Origin: Companilactobacillus zhongbaensis
GTDB lineage: Bacteria > Bacillota > Bacilli > Lactobacillales > Lactobacillaceae
DNA: 44,601 nucleotides
NCBI RefSeq assembly: GCF_003946515.1
Contig: NZ_RHOM01000019.1
Location: 1 to 44,601 of the forward strand
Direction of reading: 5' to 3'
Each line of letters begins with the position of its first letter. The stretch's first letter is position 1. Below the pieces are notes generated by a model. It searched no databases and was not told where the DNA came from. It saw only the letters and a program-made list of their open reading frames with translations. Positions 26,836 to 34,504 of this stretch are shown piece after piece. The position numbers were made by a program, and so were the translations under genes.

Positions 26836-27165
26836 GGGTGGAGGTTCACTGCCGGTTCTGCGGGAGGTTCCGGGAATTGCGCCGTGGAACGCTGCGGGCC
26901 AACTTTGAGCTATCCAAGGAAGACCGCCTTGGACATCTCAAAGCTTGACCTTTTCGTAAGCACGGCCCATGCCGTGCAAACGAAAATTTCGCGGCTGACG
27001 GCGAATTCCCTCCACTCATTTTTGGGTGGGGGTACGGTACTTATTTTTGTTGGTTAAGAATCTTTTGACTGATTGGTTGGTATTTTCCCTTATTCATTCC
27101 TAGGATTTTGACTTGCTTATCTATCTTGTTGACCTATTTTTTGGACATCATCGGTTGCTATTCGA
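26836..27165 (+). repeat. structured dispersed repeat R1, copy 3
   Basis: Starts GGGTGGAGGTTCACTGCCGG right after the GtrA stop. The inner structure is as in copy 2. The left outer arm (CTGCGGGAGGT) is of the copy-4 kind, but the right arm has changed, and CCCTCCAC now pairs best with the downstream GTGGGGG. Ends in GGTACTTATTTTT with a homologous tail to about 27165. No gene lies between 26833 and 27278. Confidence 0.86.
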
Positions 27166-27198
27166 TGTTGTCCTAGATAATTATTTGAATAATAATGA

Positions 27199-27210
27199 CC
27201 GTTATAACGG
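27199..27210. repeat. palindrome CCGTTATAACGG, copy 2
   Basis: Identical to 7785-7796 including flanking AATA.TGA. It lies three bases before a bidirectional terminator, again between convergent genes. Confidence 0.6.
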
Positions 27211-27212
27211 TA

Positions 27213-27252
27213 AAAAAGCCTGAGAAATCAACGTTGATTTCTCGGGCTTTTT
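27213..27252. terminator. bidirectional terminator between GtrA/R1 and the first paralogue
   Basis: GCCTGAGAAATCA / TGATTTCTCGGGC (one mismatch), with A-run before and T-run after, so it works for both strands. Confidence 0.85.
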
Positions 27253-27278
27253 GTTTTGTTCTCTTTTCTGCTCTTCTG

Positions 27279-27968
27279 TTACAAGAGAATTGTTGGGGTT
27301 ATTGTGTAGGAATGCTTTTCGTCTACTTTTGAGGTTTGGGTTCTGGTGTTTACTAGGATTTTTTCTATTAGGATGCTGAAGTTGGTTAGTTCTTGTGGGG
27401 GGAAGTTGTTTTGATTGCTGGTCTGTTTTATTTTTCTGCATTGGCTTTGGTAGGTTTTTTTGATGTCTTTTACTGCGTCTTGTAGGTTTAGGGCGTAGTA
27501 GGAGGTTCGGCCTATGCTGGTGTATCTGTAGAATTCTGCTATCGGTTCTGTTGTTGTTTCTATGTAGGCGTAGAAGTTTGTGGCTATTTCCTTATCTTGA
27601 CCTGATAAGACGTCTAGTGCTAGGCGAATGTTGTTTATTAGGTGGAAGGGTAAGTCTTGTAGTAGTCGGTCTAAGTTTTGCTCGAAGATTTTTTCTTCTT
27701 CAGGGTTTCTGACGGATACGATGTGATTTACCATGCTGATCGGTAAATCTTTTAGAAGCTTTGCTAGGTCGGTGTTTTCTAGTTCTTCGACTAAGTTTTG
27801 ATAAATTGGGGCAGTTTGTTCTTTTAAGTAGCTTTCTTCCATTTGGAATTCACCGGCGGAAAGGCAGACGGAGTCACATAGTCCTAGTTTTAGACCTAAG
27901 TATGGGGACATGAAAATGGCATTTTCATCGATTCCTCTGGTCGTTTTAAAAATTTTTGTTTTAAGCAT
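27279..27968 (-). CDS. unrecognised protein family, paralogue 1 of 3, 229 aa
   Basis: Soluble, no signal peptide. Shares with the next two minus-strand genes the start pattern F(K/N)..RGI(D/P)(E/D), then SPYLGLKLGL, then LPI..VNHIVSVRN (paralogue 2: LPVNMQDFIVSVRS), and a late YQSQCR...F..LIEKI.V. I do not recognise the family and see no catalytic motif. An upstream GTG at 27977 overlaps the ribosome binding site, so ATG at 27968 (AAGGAG eight bases before) is preferred. Codons end mostly in A or C, as expected in the strand-skewed zone near R1 copy 3. Confidence 0.75.
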   Translation of the reverse strand: MLKTKIFKTTRGIDENAIFMSPYLGLKLGLCDSVCLSAGEFQMEESYLKEQTAPIYQNLVEELENTDLAKLLKDLPISMVNHIVSVRNPEEEKIFEQNLDRLLQDLPFHLINNIRLALDVLSGQDKEIATNFYAYIETTTEPIAEFYRYTSIGRTSYYALNLQDAVKDIKKTYQSQCRKIKQTSNQNNFPPQELTNFSILIEKILVNTRTQTSKVDEKHSYTITPTILL

Positions 27969-28073
27969 GATTATCACTCCTTGCCGGTATTAGTGTGTTT
28001 GTTTTCGTAGTATAGATTCTTTATTTAAAAAATTTTACCGGAGTTGGTTAGATAATCTTTGTGAAAATGAAAA

Positions 28074-28109
28074 AACCATTGGGCTAACTGGATTGTTAGT
28101 CTAATGGTT
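28074..28109 (-). terminator. terminator of paralogue 2
   Basis: AACCATT...CTAAC / GTTAG...AATGGTT. On the minus strand it is followed by TTTTTCATTTT. It separates paralogue 2 from paralogue 1. Confidence 0.75.
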
Positions 28110-28114
28110 AATTT

Positions 28115-28816
28115 TTACAATTCATCATCGATGAATTGATTGGGTTTAAGTGTAAAGGTATTTTCTTTGTCGACAGTACGTTCGCCTGTCTTTTGATTAG
28201 CAACAACTCTTTCGATTATAGCGTTGAAATTAGTTATCTGTCTTGGATCAACGCCGTAAGCAGCGCCACTGCGTTTAAACTCATGACATTGTTTTTCGTA
28301 AATATTATCAAGTGCCCCAACTGCTTTTTCTAGGGTAGTAGCATAACTTTGGGTTGCTCCGATTGCCTCATATTTGAAGAATTCAACAACATCATCTTCG
28401 CTATTTTCTAAATAGTAATAAAACTCTAGAGTTTCAAAATCAGATGGATTTTTTAATACATCAATAGAAGCGAGAATTTTATTCATTCCGTGCAGGGGCG
28501 AATTTTTGAGGTTATTGGACAAATTGAGCAAAAAAGCTTCATATTCGGATTCACTTCGTACGGAAACAATAAAATCTTGCATGTTAACAGGTAAGTTGTT
28601 GATAACACTGGACAATTTGCGATTATATTGATTTTCCACCACGTGATTATAAAGTGGGTTTTGCATCTTGTTAAGTAAAGCAGATTCCTCGTTGAATATG
28701 TCTTCCGGCATAAAAACAAGGTCCGATAATCCTAATTTCAACCCTAAATAAGGTGACAAGAATGAAGCATCATCAGGAATCCCTCTCACTGCATTGAAGT
28801 ATTTTGAAGTAGCCAT
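28115..28816 (-). CDS. unrecognised protein family, paralogue 2 of 3, 233 aa
   Basis: The closest relative of paralogue 1: KYFNAVRGIPDDASFLSPYL, LPVNMQDFIVSVRS, YLENSEDDVVEFFKYEAIG, and YEKQCHEFKR followed by ITNFNAIIERVV. Soluble and acidic; no known motif. ATG at 28816 has GGGAGG seven bases upstream. Codon endings are mixed here, in contrast with paralogue 1, so the A/C bias is a matter of position, not of family. It has its own terminator, so the three genes may be controlled singly. Confidence 0.75.
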   Translation of the reverse strand: MATSKYFNAVRGIPDDASFLSPYLGLKLGLSDLVFMPEDIFNEESALLNKMQNPLYNHVVENQYNRKLSSVINNLPVNMQDFIVSVRSESEYEAFLLNLSNNLKNSPLHGMNKILASIDVLKNPSDFETLEFYYYLENSEDDVVEFFKYEAIGATQSYATTLEKAVGALDNIYEKQCHEFKRSGAAYGVDPRQITNFNAIIERVVANQKTGERTVDKENTFTLKPNQFIDDEL

Positions 28817-29050
28817 TTTGTTTCCTCCCAAAAATATAAATATATTTATATTTTCAGTATACTATTCCAAAGAAAAATTTGAACTATTACTGGAGAATTT
28901 TCGTTTATCAAAGAAAACACTCAATGCATTTGATCTTGAATTTACCAGAAAAGAAAAAAATGAGATAGATCGAAAAATTTAGGATGCGCAAAAAGTGCCA
29001 ATTTGATCAAAATAACTCGGTCCCAATCCAAAAAAAGAGGGATTGTTGCA

Positions 29051-29090
29051 CTGTTTCCCCGGATCCCAGAGTCGGCAGTGAACTACATAC
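29051..29090 (-). repeat. degraded R1 left end, reverse orientation
   Basis: On the minus strand GTTCACTGCCG (29073-29083) followed by a CTCTGGGATCCGGGGAA-like stretch resembles the first 40 bases of R1 (GTTCACTGCCGG, then CTG..GG..TCCGGGAA). Nothing of the inner structure remains. It lies between paralogues 2 and 3. The rest of the gap (28817-29176) has no credible gene. Confidence 0.45.
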
Positions 29091-29118
29091 CAAACTACCA
29101 CCACCATCTCAACCCATA

Positions 29119-29160
29119 AAAAAACCATTGATATCAGCATTAGAACTGGAATATCAATGG
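29119..29160 (-). terminator. terminator of paralogue 3
   Basis: CCATTGATAT / ATATCAATGG with a 16-base loop. On the minus strand it is followed by TTTTTTTATG. Confidence 0.8.
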
Positions 29161-29176
29161 ATAATAAACAACTCTG

Positions 29177-29959
29177 CTAAATAAAAAACGATGAAACGGG
29201 TTCGTCTGCATGAATAGTTTGTGGGCGTAATAAATAGCTCTCATTTTCAAAAATGATTTCTGATTGAACGGGGCTAGTAGTTACCTTGATTTTTTGGATA
29301 GTAGGTGTGAATTTCAATAGCTTTTCGGGGTCAATGTTCAAAACCACAGCACGTTCACGGAATTCTCTGCATTGGATTTCATAGAGGTCATCAATTACTT
29401 TGAGCGCAACCTTGGGATCTTCCATGTAAAAGCTGTTGGTGCCGATGCCGTTGAATTTGTAGCAGCCTAAGCTGGAGTTGGTGTTGATGTCGAAGATCGT
29501 GGCTTTGGCGGGACCGCTGTATTGATGAGGGATTCCTTGGGCTTGTTCCAGTAGCCAATTTGTGTTTATTCCGTAGTGGGGGCAGTGTTGTTGCTCCTTG
29601 ATGTGAGTTTGTAACGCCGTTGTGAAGTTAAAAAATGAAGCATCACTGTTGAAACTTACTACGAAGTCACGGGATTCTGCTGGTAGGTCGTCTGAGATGG
29701 CAGTGAAGGGAACTGTTCTGATTTGTCCAGTCAGTTGTCGTCCCATGTCGATCAATTCAGGTGTGATCTCATCTGGTTCTAGGATGCCATCGAAGACGTG
29801 GCTAGCATCGTTATTGATATAATTGTGCATTTTTGCGTAATCGTCTTTACGCAAGATGACGGCATGGGTCAGACCAAAACCTAGGGCTGTGAAAAAAGGC
29901 ATTCGGTTGATGTCTCTTGGGTCGTATTTTTCTAATTTGAAGTACTTTGAGCCAACCAT
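29177..29959 (-). CDS. unrecognised protein family, paralogue 3 of 3, 260 aa
   Basis: A more distant member. It keeps SKYFKLEKYDPRD, FFTALGFGLTHAV, LPAESRDFVVSFNSD, YEIQCREFRERA and LLKFTPTIQKIKV at matching positions, with an insertion of about 25 residues in the first half. Soluble; no signal peptide or membrane segment. ATG at 29959 with AAGGAGG seven bases before. Three diverged tandem copies suggest repeated duplication, common in host- or phage-interaction and lineage-specific regulatory families; the role here is unknown. Confidence 0.72.
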   Translation of the reverse strand: MVGSKYFKLEKYDPRDINRMPFFTALGFGLTHAVILRKDDYAKMHNYINNDASHVFDGILEPDEITPELIDMGRQLTGQIRTVPFTAISDDLPAESRDFVVSFNSDASFFNFTTALQTHIKEQQHCPHYGINTNWLLEQAQGIPHQYSGPAKATIFDINTNSSLGCYKFNGIGTNSFYMEDPKVALKVIDDLYEIQCREFRERAVVLNIDPEKLLKFTPTIQKIKVTTSPVQSEIIFENESYLLRPQTIHADEPVSSFFI

Positions 29960-30146
29960 CTGATTGCCTCCTTTCAAATATGATAGTTATTGTGACTTAT
30001 TATAGTTCATTTGCGAATAAGACTAAATAATTAGATTCTGGATTCATCATAAATAAAATTAAGATAACGTATTCATTTGATTTTTTTCATAGAATTTACA
30101 GTAACTTTACATTGGATTGGTACATTTATTGGTGGAGGGATCAATA

Positions 30147-30470
30147 TTGTCATCGTTATATGAGGGGTTATTATCGGCACCACATTCTATTGTCATGTTT
30201 TTGCAACTGGGGTTATTTTACTTATTCAATAAGAAATATTATCGTGACCGTTTAACTATTGGATTACTATTTTTTGCACTGATGGTCGTCGCATTTATTG
30301 CTATGTCAGCGGTGATCGATTTGGTGGTCTTATTTGCGCTTGCTTTGGCCGTTTTGGTGCGGGCGGTAGAGCTCAAAAATAAGCATCACATCCGGATCAG
30401 CCTTTTTTCGATGATAATATTGTTCACCGTTTTTGGATATTTTGTATATAACATTATTTTTAATTTTTAA
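30147..30470 (+). CDS. small membrane protein 1 of a three-gene cluster, 107 aa
   Basis: Three to four membrane helices (MFLQLGLFYLF; IGLLFFALMVVAFIAM; VVLFALALAVLV; ISLFSMIILFTVFGYFV). The reading frame opens further upstream, but TTG at 30147 has GGAGGG seven bases before it, the best-placed site. Not recognised. Followed within 25 bases by another small membrane gene. Confidence 0.65.
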   Translation: MSSLYEGLLSAPHSIVMFLQLGLFYLFNKKYYRDRLTIGLLFFALMVVAFIAMSAVIDLVVLFALALAVLVRAVELKNKHHIRISLFSMIILFTVFGYFVYNIIFNF

Positions 30471-30493
30471 ATTTAGTTAGTTGGGGGAATTGG

Positions 30494-30727
30494 ATGAGTA
30501 TAGGTCATTTATTGACTTTACTAATATGTTTTTCGATCATTAGATTAAACGGCAAATTTGGCAAGAATTTGCGTAATTTTGTCGGTTTGTGGAGATTTGC
30601 ATTATCCGTGCCACTTTCAATATTTTCAATCTATCTAGTTTATCAAGATACTCCATTGCTATTACCGTTAACTATCGTAATTTTATTAATGATGTTGTCA
30701 GTCAATTACTTGAAGTACAAAATGTGA
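30494..30727 (+). CDS. small membrane protein 2, 77 aa
   Basis: About three helices (IGHLLTLLICFSIIRLN; ALSVPLSIFSIYLVY; LPLTIVILLMMLSV). The segment RLNGKFGKNLRNF with a Gly-Lys-rich hinge resembles the RFGLKMTDKLGKY region of the next gene, so the two may be remote duplicates. GGGGG precedes the ATG. Unrecognised. Confidence 0.65.
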   Translation: MSIGHLLTLLICFSIIRLNGKFGKNLRNFVGLWRFALSVPLSIFSIYLVYQDTPLLLPLTIVILLMMLSVNYLKYKM

Positions 30728-30747
30728 CCAACAAAGGTGGAATCGTG

Positions 30748-31008
30748 ATGTATAAGGATCTGATCAGTCTTTCTTTGATGATAATTTGGCTTTTGTTCAT
30801 TTGGTTTACCAAGTTTGGTCTGAAAATGACCGATAAATTAGGCAAGTATGGATTTTTGAGTAGCACCATCGTGCCGTTTATTTTGCTTTCGATCGGTCAG
30901 GGTCGAAATGCCATTTATTCCGGTGTGATTGTGATTGTCATCGGTTCGTTGATCATTAATAAGTTCCAACATCGTAATCAAGAAAGTAACCAGTCTTCTC
31001 AAGAGTAA
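30748..31008 (+). CDS. small membrane protein 3, 86 aa
   Basis: Two to three helices (LISLSLMIIWLLFIWF; FLSSTIVPFILLSIG; IYSGVIVIVIGSLII) and a polar tail ending in NQSSQE. The ATG at 30748 has AAAGGTGG seven bases upstream; the longer upstream reading frame overlaps the previous gene and has no site. The trio resembles clusters of bacteriocin-immunity or accessory membrane proteins in outline only. A terminator follows. Confidence 0.65.
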   Translation: MYKDLISLSLMIIWLLFIWFTKFGLKMTDKLGKYGFLSSTIVPFILLSIGQGRNAIYSGVIVIVIGSLIINKFQHRNQESNQSSQE

Positions 31009-31013
31009 GAAAA

Positions 31014-31044
31014 AAGGTAACAAGGATGATCACTTTGTTACCTT
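31014..31044 (+). terminator. terminator of the small-membrane-protein cluster
   Basis: AAGGTAACAA / TTGTTACCTT followed by ATTTGG; the A-run before it makes it usable on both strands. Confidence 0.75.
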
Positions 31045-31177
31045 ATTTGGTGTGCACCTAATTTTTTTCAGTATCGTTTATTTAGCTTTGGGTGCCAAAT
31101 AAGGAAGAATTGTCGAGTAAGCAACTATTTAATCAAAGATGGTCGTACTTGGCTTCTGTCAGTTTGTCAGTCCCATT

Positions 31178-31255
31178 CAGTGGCATGAGATCGTCATGAT
31201 GTATCGTGAGGATAATGATAATCCGGCTTTAGCTAATTTGTTGAAGGGCATTTAA
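31178..31255 (+). pseudogene. possible LysR-type regulator C-terminal remnant
   Basis: A short open stretch codes for QWHEIVMMYREDNDNPALAN plus LLKGI and a stop. The pattern W-x-I-x-M-x-(Y/W)-R, then NPA, then (F/L)(L)..I is the usual end of LysR effector domains. No start or upstream domain is present, and nearby frames carry scraps only. Confidence 0.4.
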
Positions 31256-31266
31256 ATAAGTACATA

Positions 31267-31299
31267 AAAAAAGCTAGCAATTTGTTTGCTAGCTTTTTC
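31267..31299. terminator. bidirectional terminator after the ROK kinase
   Basis: A perfect AAAAAGCTAGCAA / TTGCTAGCTTTTT. On the minus strand it lies directly after the kinase stop. Confidence 0.85.
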
Positions 31300-31303
31300 G
31301 GTA

Positions 31304-32176
31304 TTATTCTTGTAATTCACGGATGGCCAAAGCAAAGTCACCAACAGTTGCGGAATCGTTGTTTTTAACTAGTGGCATCATGATGTATTTGTCTAAGTCT
31401 GGAACGTCAACGTATCCGTTGAGTAGTTCTGAGAATTGAGCGCGTACCTTGTCTAACAAGGCTTCGCTGACTACGCCACCACCGAAGACGATTTTGTCTG
31501 GGCGTAGGATCAATGTTACTTGAATGGCTGCTTGTGCTACGTAGTAAGCCATGATATCCCATGTGTGGTCAGTTAATGGCACGTCTTTTCCAGGTTTGTT
31601 CAAACGTGCGTCAAAAGTTGGTCCGGCCACTAATCCTTCGAGACAGTCGCCGTGGAAGGGACAAATTCCTTTGAAGTTTAAGTCTTCAGGGTGACGCTTG
31701 ACGAAAGTGTGTCCCATTTCAGGATGTCCGATGTTTCCGATGAAGTTACCATTTTCAATAGCTCCACCACCAACACCAGTTCCGATCGTGTAGTAGACTA
31801 GTGAGTCAATTTTTTCATTGGATAATGTTGACATGATGTATTCACCATAGGCTGAACCATTTACGTCAGTTGTCCAAAACATTGGTACGTCTAATTCCTT
31901 TTTCAATGTTCCTACGAAATCAACGTTTGCCCAGTGTTTCTTGGGTGTTTTGGTGATGTATCCATATTTAGGATGATTTTTTCTTTGTTCGATTGGTCCG
32001 AATGATGCTATACCGATTGCTTCTACTTCGAATTGTTTGAAGTAGTCGATGGTTTTGCGTAGTGTTTCCTCGGGTGTTGTTGTGGGGAAATGCACACTGT
32101 CTTTGATGCTATAGTCTTCGTTTCCTACTGCGCAAACGAATTTTGTTCCGCCGGCTTCTATACTTCCTACTAGCAC
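31304..32176 (-). CDS. ROK-family sugar kinase, probable fructokinase, 290 aa
   Basis: ATP-dependent hexose phosphorylation. N-terminal phosphate motif EAGGTKFVCAVG, sugar-binding DVNGSAYGE, IGTGVGGGA, and the ROK zinc-binding set H-x..-C-P-F-H-G-D-C-L-E-G near the middle. The catalytic Asp is in TDVNG. At 290 residues and with the GIASFGPI motif it resembles Bacillus YdhR/GmuE and lactobacillar fructokinases. Start GTG at 32176 with GGAGG seven bases upstream. The first 60 codons are strongly A/C-ending, matching the skewed zone around R1 copy 4, which is just upstream. Confidence 0.9.
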   Translation of the reverse strand: MLVGSIEAGGTKFVCAVGNEDYSIKDSVHFPTTTPEETLRKTIDYFKQFEVEAIGIASFGPIEQRKNHPKYGYITKTPKKHWANVDFVGTLKKELDVPMFWTTDVNGSAYGEYIMSTLSNEKIDSLVYYTIGTGVGGGAIENGNFIGNIGHPEMGHTFVKRHPEDLNFKGICPFHGDCLEGLVAGPTFDARLNKPGKDVPLTDHTWDIMAYYVAQAAIQVTLILRPDKIVFGGGVVSEALLDKVRAQFSELLNGYVDVPDLDKYIMMPLVKNNDSATVGDFALAIRELQE

Positions 32177-32261
32177 TTTGTTGCCTCCTGATATTTGTGA
32201 AATGATATTAGAATATTATCATTGTGATGATGTTATCGTCAAATTTTCTGAAAATATTTTG

Positions 32262-32506
32262 GGAGGTGGTTCACTGCCGGTTCTGCGGGAGGGTTCCGGG
32301 AATTGCGCCGTGGAACGCTGCGGACCCACTTTGAGCTATCCAAGGGTAAACCCGCCCTTGGACATCTCAAAGCTGGGTCTTTTCGTAAGCACGGCCCATG
32401 CCGTGCAAACGAAAATTTCGCGGCTGACGGCGAATTCCCTCCACCCTCCCGCAGAACCTAGGGTAGTGGAACACTTTCCTTCTGGTGGGATTACGGTGCT
32501 TATTTT
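32262..32506 (+). repeat. structured dispersed repeat R1, copy 4 (complete fold, compensated stems)
   Basis: GGTTCTGCGGGAGGGT (32279-32294) pairs perfectly over 16 bases with ACCCTCCCGCAGAACC (32443-32458), while copy 2 uses a different but equally matched pair. GACCCA pairs with TGGGTC around ACTTTGAG/CTCAAAG, where copies 1-3 have GGCCAA and TTGACC. A third arm TTCTGGTGGGA (32480-32490) can compete for the right arm. The 3' end is ACGGTGCTTATTTTT. It lies in the 655-base gap between the ROK kinase start and the flippase end; the remainder holds only the flippase terminator. Confidence 0.88.
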
Positions 32507-32721
32507 TATAGTGGTAGATTGATTTAAACTATTTGGAGTGCTGTTTTTTTTGTTGGTTTTGTGGAGCTTATTTTAAATAGGTACTCAAAATCTAAATTCT
32601 AAACTCTAAACCACACAGTTCTGTTCTTGGATTGCTCTAATCTATTTTTGTTAGTGTTTTTGGTCTCTTTATTTTTATACTGCGTGTATTTTTGATAACA
32701 AAAAAATAAGGCGAACAAAAA

Positions 32722-32779
32722 AATAACCCCATCTTTTATCTTGAACTGTGTTGATTCAAGGTTACTGATGAGGTTATTT
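32722..32779 (-). terminator. terminator of the flippase gene
   Basis: AATAACC.CATC / GATG.GGTTATT with an inner TTGAA/TTCAA pair. On the minus strand it is followed by TTTTTTTG. Confidence 0.75.
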
Positions 32780-32831
32780 TCATTTTTTATTTGAAAAATC
32801 TGGAAACTTTGGGTTCTTTTCATTTTCTTTT

Positions 32832-34433
32832 TTAATAAATTTCGGTGTTTTTGATTCTTCTTAAGATGTTCAATGATCCATCTCTGTATCCTAGGAAGCC
32901 GTAAATTGCTATTCCTATTACTGCTCCGATTGATAGTACTATGGTTGCTCCTACTTTGTAGCGGACGTCTATTGCTAGGGATAATAGGTATACTGCTGCT
33001 CCTACTAGGGCTAACATTACTATGCTGTTTACGGTGATTTTTAGTAGGCGTTTTGCTAGGTCTTTGTCTACTATTCCGAATTCTTTATTGATTAGTCTGA
33101 AGGCGAAGTGGCCCATTATTGCGAAGGCTAATGTTGATGATAGTAGTGGGCCGTATACTCCTAGGTATAAGGTTGCTGGTAGCTGTAGGGCTACTTTTAT
33201 TATGTAGGCTAATAGTAAGAACCACATTGATGTTTTTACGTGGTGCGTTACTTGTAGGATGTTTTCTAGGATCATGAAGACGCAGTAGAAGATGGCTTCG
33301 ATGCATGATACTGCTAGGACGAAGGATCCTTGGGTGTTTTGACCGTAGAATAAGGTCCATAGTGGTGAACCGATGGCAATCATTCCTACTGTTGCTGGTA
33401 AGATCAAGAAGATGGTGAATTCTACGATGTTTCTCATCAATTTCTGGATGCTTGCTTTCTCTGCTTTACGGCTGATCAAGGCTGATAGGGCAGGGATGAC
33501 TGATGCTGAAACAGAAATTGCTAGCGATACTAAAACCATGATCAATTTGTTAGCTTGGAATCCAAACATGGCATACAAATTGTCGATGGTTTTGGTGCTG
33601 GCGTGAATGATCTCTTGGTAGATCCATGAAAAAGTCGTTTGGTCGAATAATTGTAAGACTACCATGATCGTATCTACTAGTAAAAATGGAATGGCAGATT
33701 TTAACATGGCACCAAAGCTGATTTTTGCTAGTTGATCTTTGTCAGTAGTCTTGATCTCATCGGCTGGGTCGATCGTTTTTCTAACACGGTGTCTCATCCA
33801 CAGCAAGTACGCATATGCCAAAGTGGCACCAATGAAAGATGCTAAGGTCGATTGGTTAACGGCTTGCATGTAGTTTCCGTTTTGAACAATCATGATCATG
33901 TAAGTTGCGTAAAGCATGTAGGCTACACGAGCGATTTGCTCGATCACCTGTGAAAAAGCCGATAAGGAAATGAAGGCATATCCTTGGATGTATCCTCTTA
34001 AAATACCGAGGGCAGGGATGACTAGCATCGCGATACTTAGGTATTTTATCGGAGTAACGACACGCATGTCTCCCGCCGCAAAAATAATGGCTACGTATTT
34101 AGCACCGAAGAACATGATGGCAGCTAACACGACACCAATCAAAGTCATGTAAAGACTGTATTTTTTCAGGATTTTCTCACTTTGATCATAATGTCCCAGT
34201 GAGTTTGAGGCTGCAACTTCTTTAGAGATAGCTGAAGGGATACCAGCAGTTGCGATGATCAAGAATAAGTTGTAAATGTTATAAACACGGGCATAAAGTG
34301 CATTAGCCACACCCACGGCAGCTACACCGATCCAAATGTTCCAAGGGATGATGTAAACGACGCCTAGGACTCTTGAGACGATCCCACTTAGTGAGATCCA
34401 AACAGAGCTTTTTAGTAGTGAATCTTTTTTCAT
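32832..34433 (-). CDS. polysaccharide/lipid flippase (MOP superfamily, SpoVB/MurJ-like), 533 aa
   Basis: About 14 membrane helices. The N-terminal SSVWISLSGIVSRVLGVVYI is typical of the oligosaccharide-flippase/SpoVB branch, and GYIQGY and SVSASVIPALSA fit too. It probably flips a lipid-linked wall precursor or polysaccharide unit. The start codon follows an AT-rich leader and the ribosome binding site is weak. Codons in the C-terminal third (32832-33500) end almost only in A or C, including many otherwise rare ATA codons, while the N-terminal half is mixed. This gradient within one gene points towards R1 copy 4. Confidence 0.9.
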   Translation of the reverse strand: MKKDSLLKSSVWISLSGIVSRVLGVVYIIPWNIWIGVAAVGVANALYARVYNIYNLFLIIATAGIPSAISKEVAASNSLGHYDQSEKILKKYSLYMTLIGVVLAAIMFFGAKYVAIIFAAGDMRVVTPIKYLSIAMLVIPALGILRGYIQGYAFISLSAFSQVIEQIARVAYMLYATYMIMIVQNGNYMQAVNQSTLASFIGATLAYAYLLWMRHRVRKTIDPADEIKTTDKDQLAKISFGAMLKSAIPFLLVDTIMVVLQLFDQTTFSWIYQEIIHASTKTIDNLYAMFGFQANKLIMVLVSLAISVSASVIPALSALISRKAEKASIQKLMRNIVEFTIFLILPATVGMIAIGSPLWTLFYGQNTQGSFVLAVSCIEAIFYCVFMILENILQVTHHVKTSMWFLLLAYIIKVALQLPATLYLGVYGPLLSSTLAFAIMGHFAFRLINKEFGIVDKDLAKRLLKITVNSIVMLALVGAAVYLLSLAIDVRYKVGATIVLSIGAVIGIAIYGFLGYRDGSLNILRRIKNTEIY

Positions 34434-34504
34434 AAAATTGTATCCATTCTAAATAAATATGTATTTCATTATAATTGAAGAAATTAAACCGTGTGGTTAT
34501 TTTT

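Noticed and set aside
32178-32522. Plus-strand reading frame across R1 copy 4
   Set aside because: Same reason: it shares a short peptide with the copy-1 frame only because of the DNA repeat.
32599-32823. Minus-strand 74-residue frame after the flippase
   Set aside because: Contains the flippase terminator hairpin, has low-complexity Lys/Asn/Thr composition and no supporting start.
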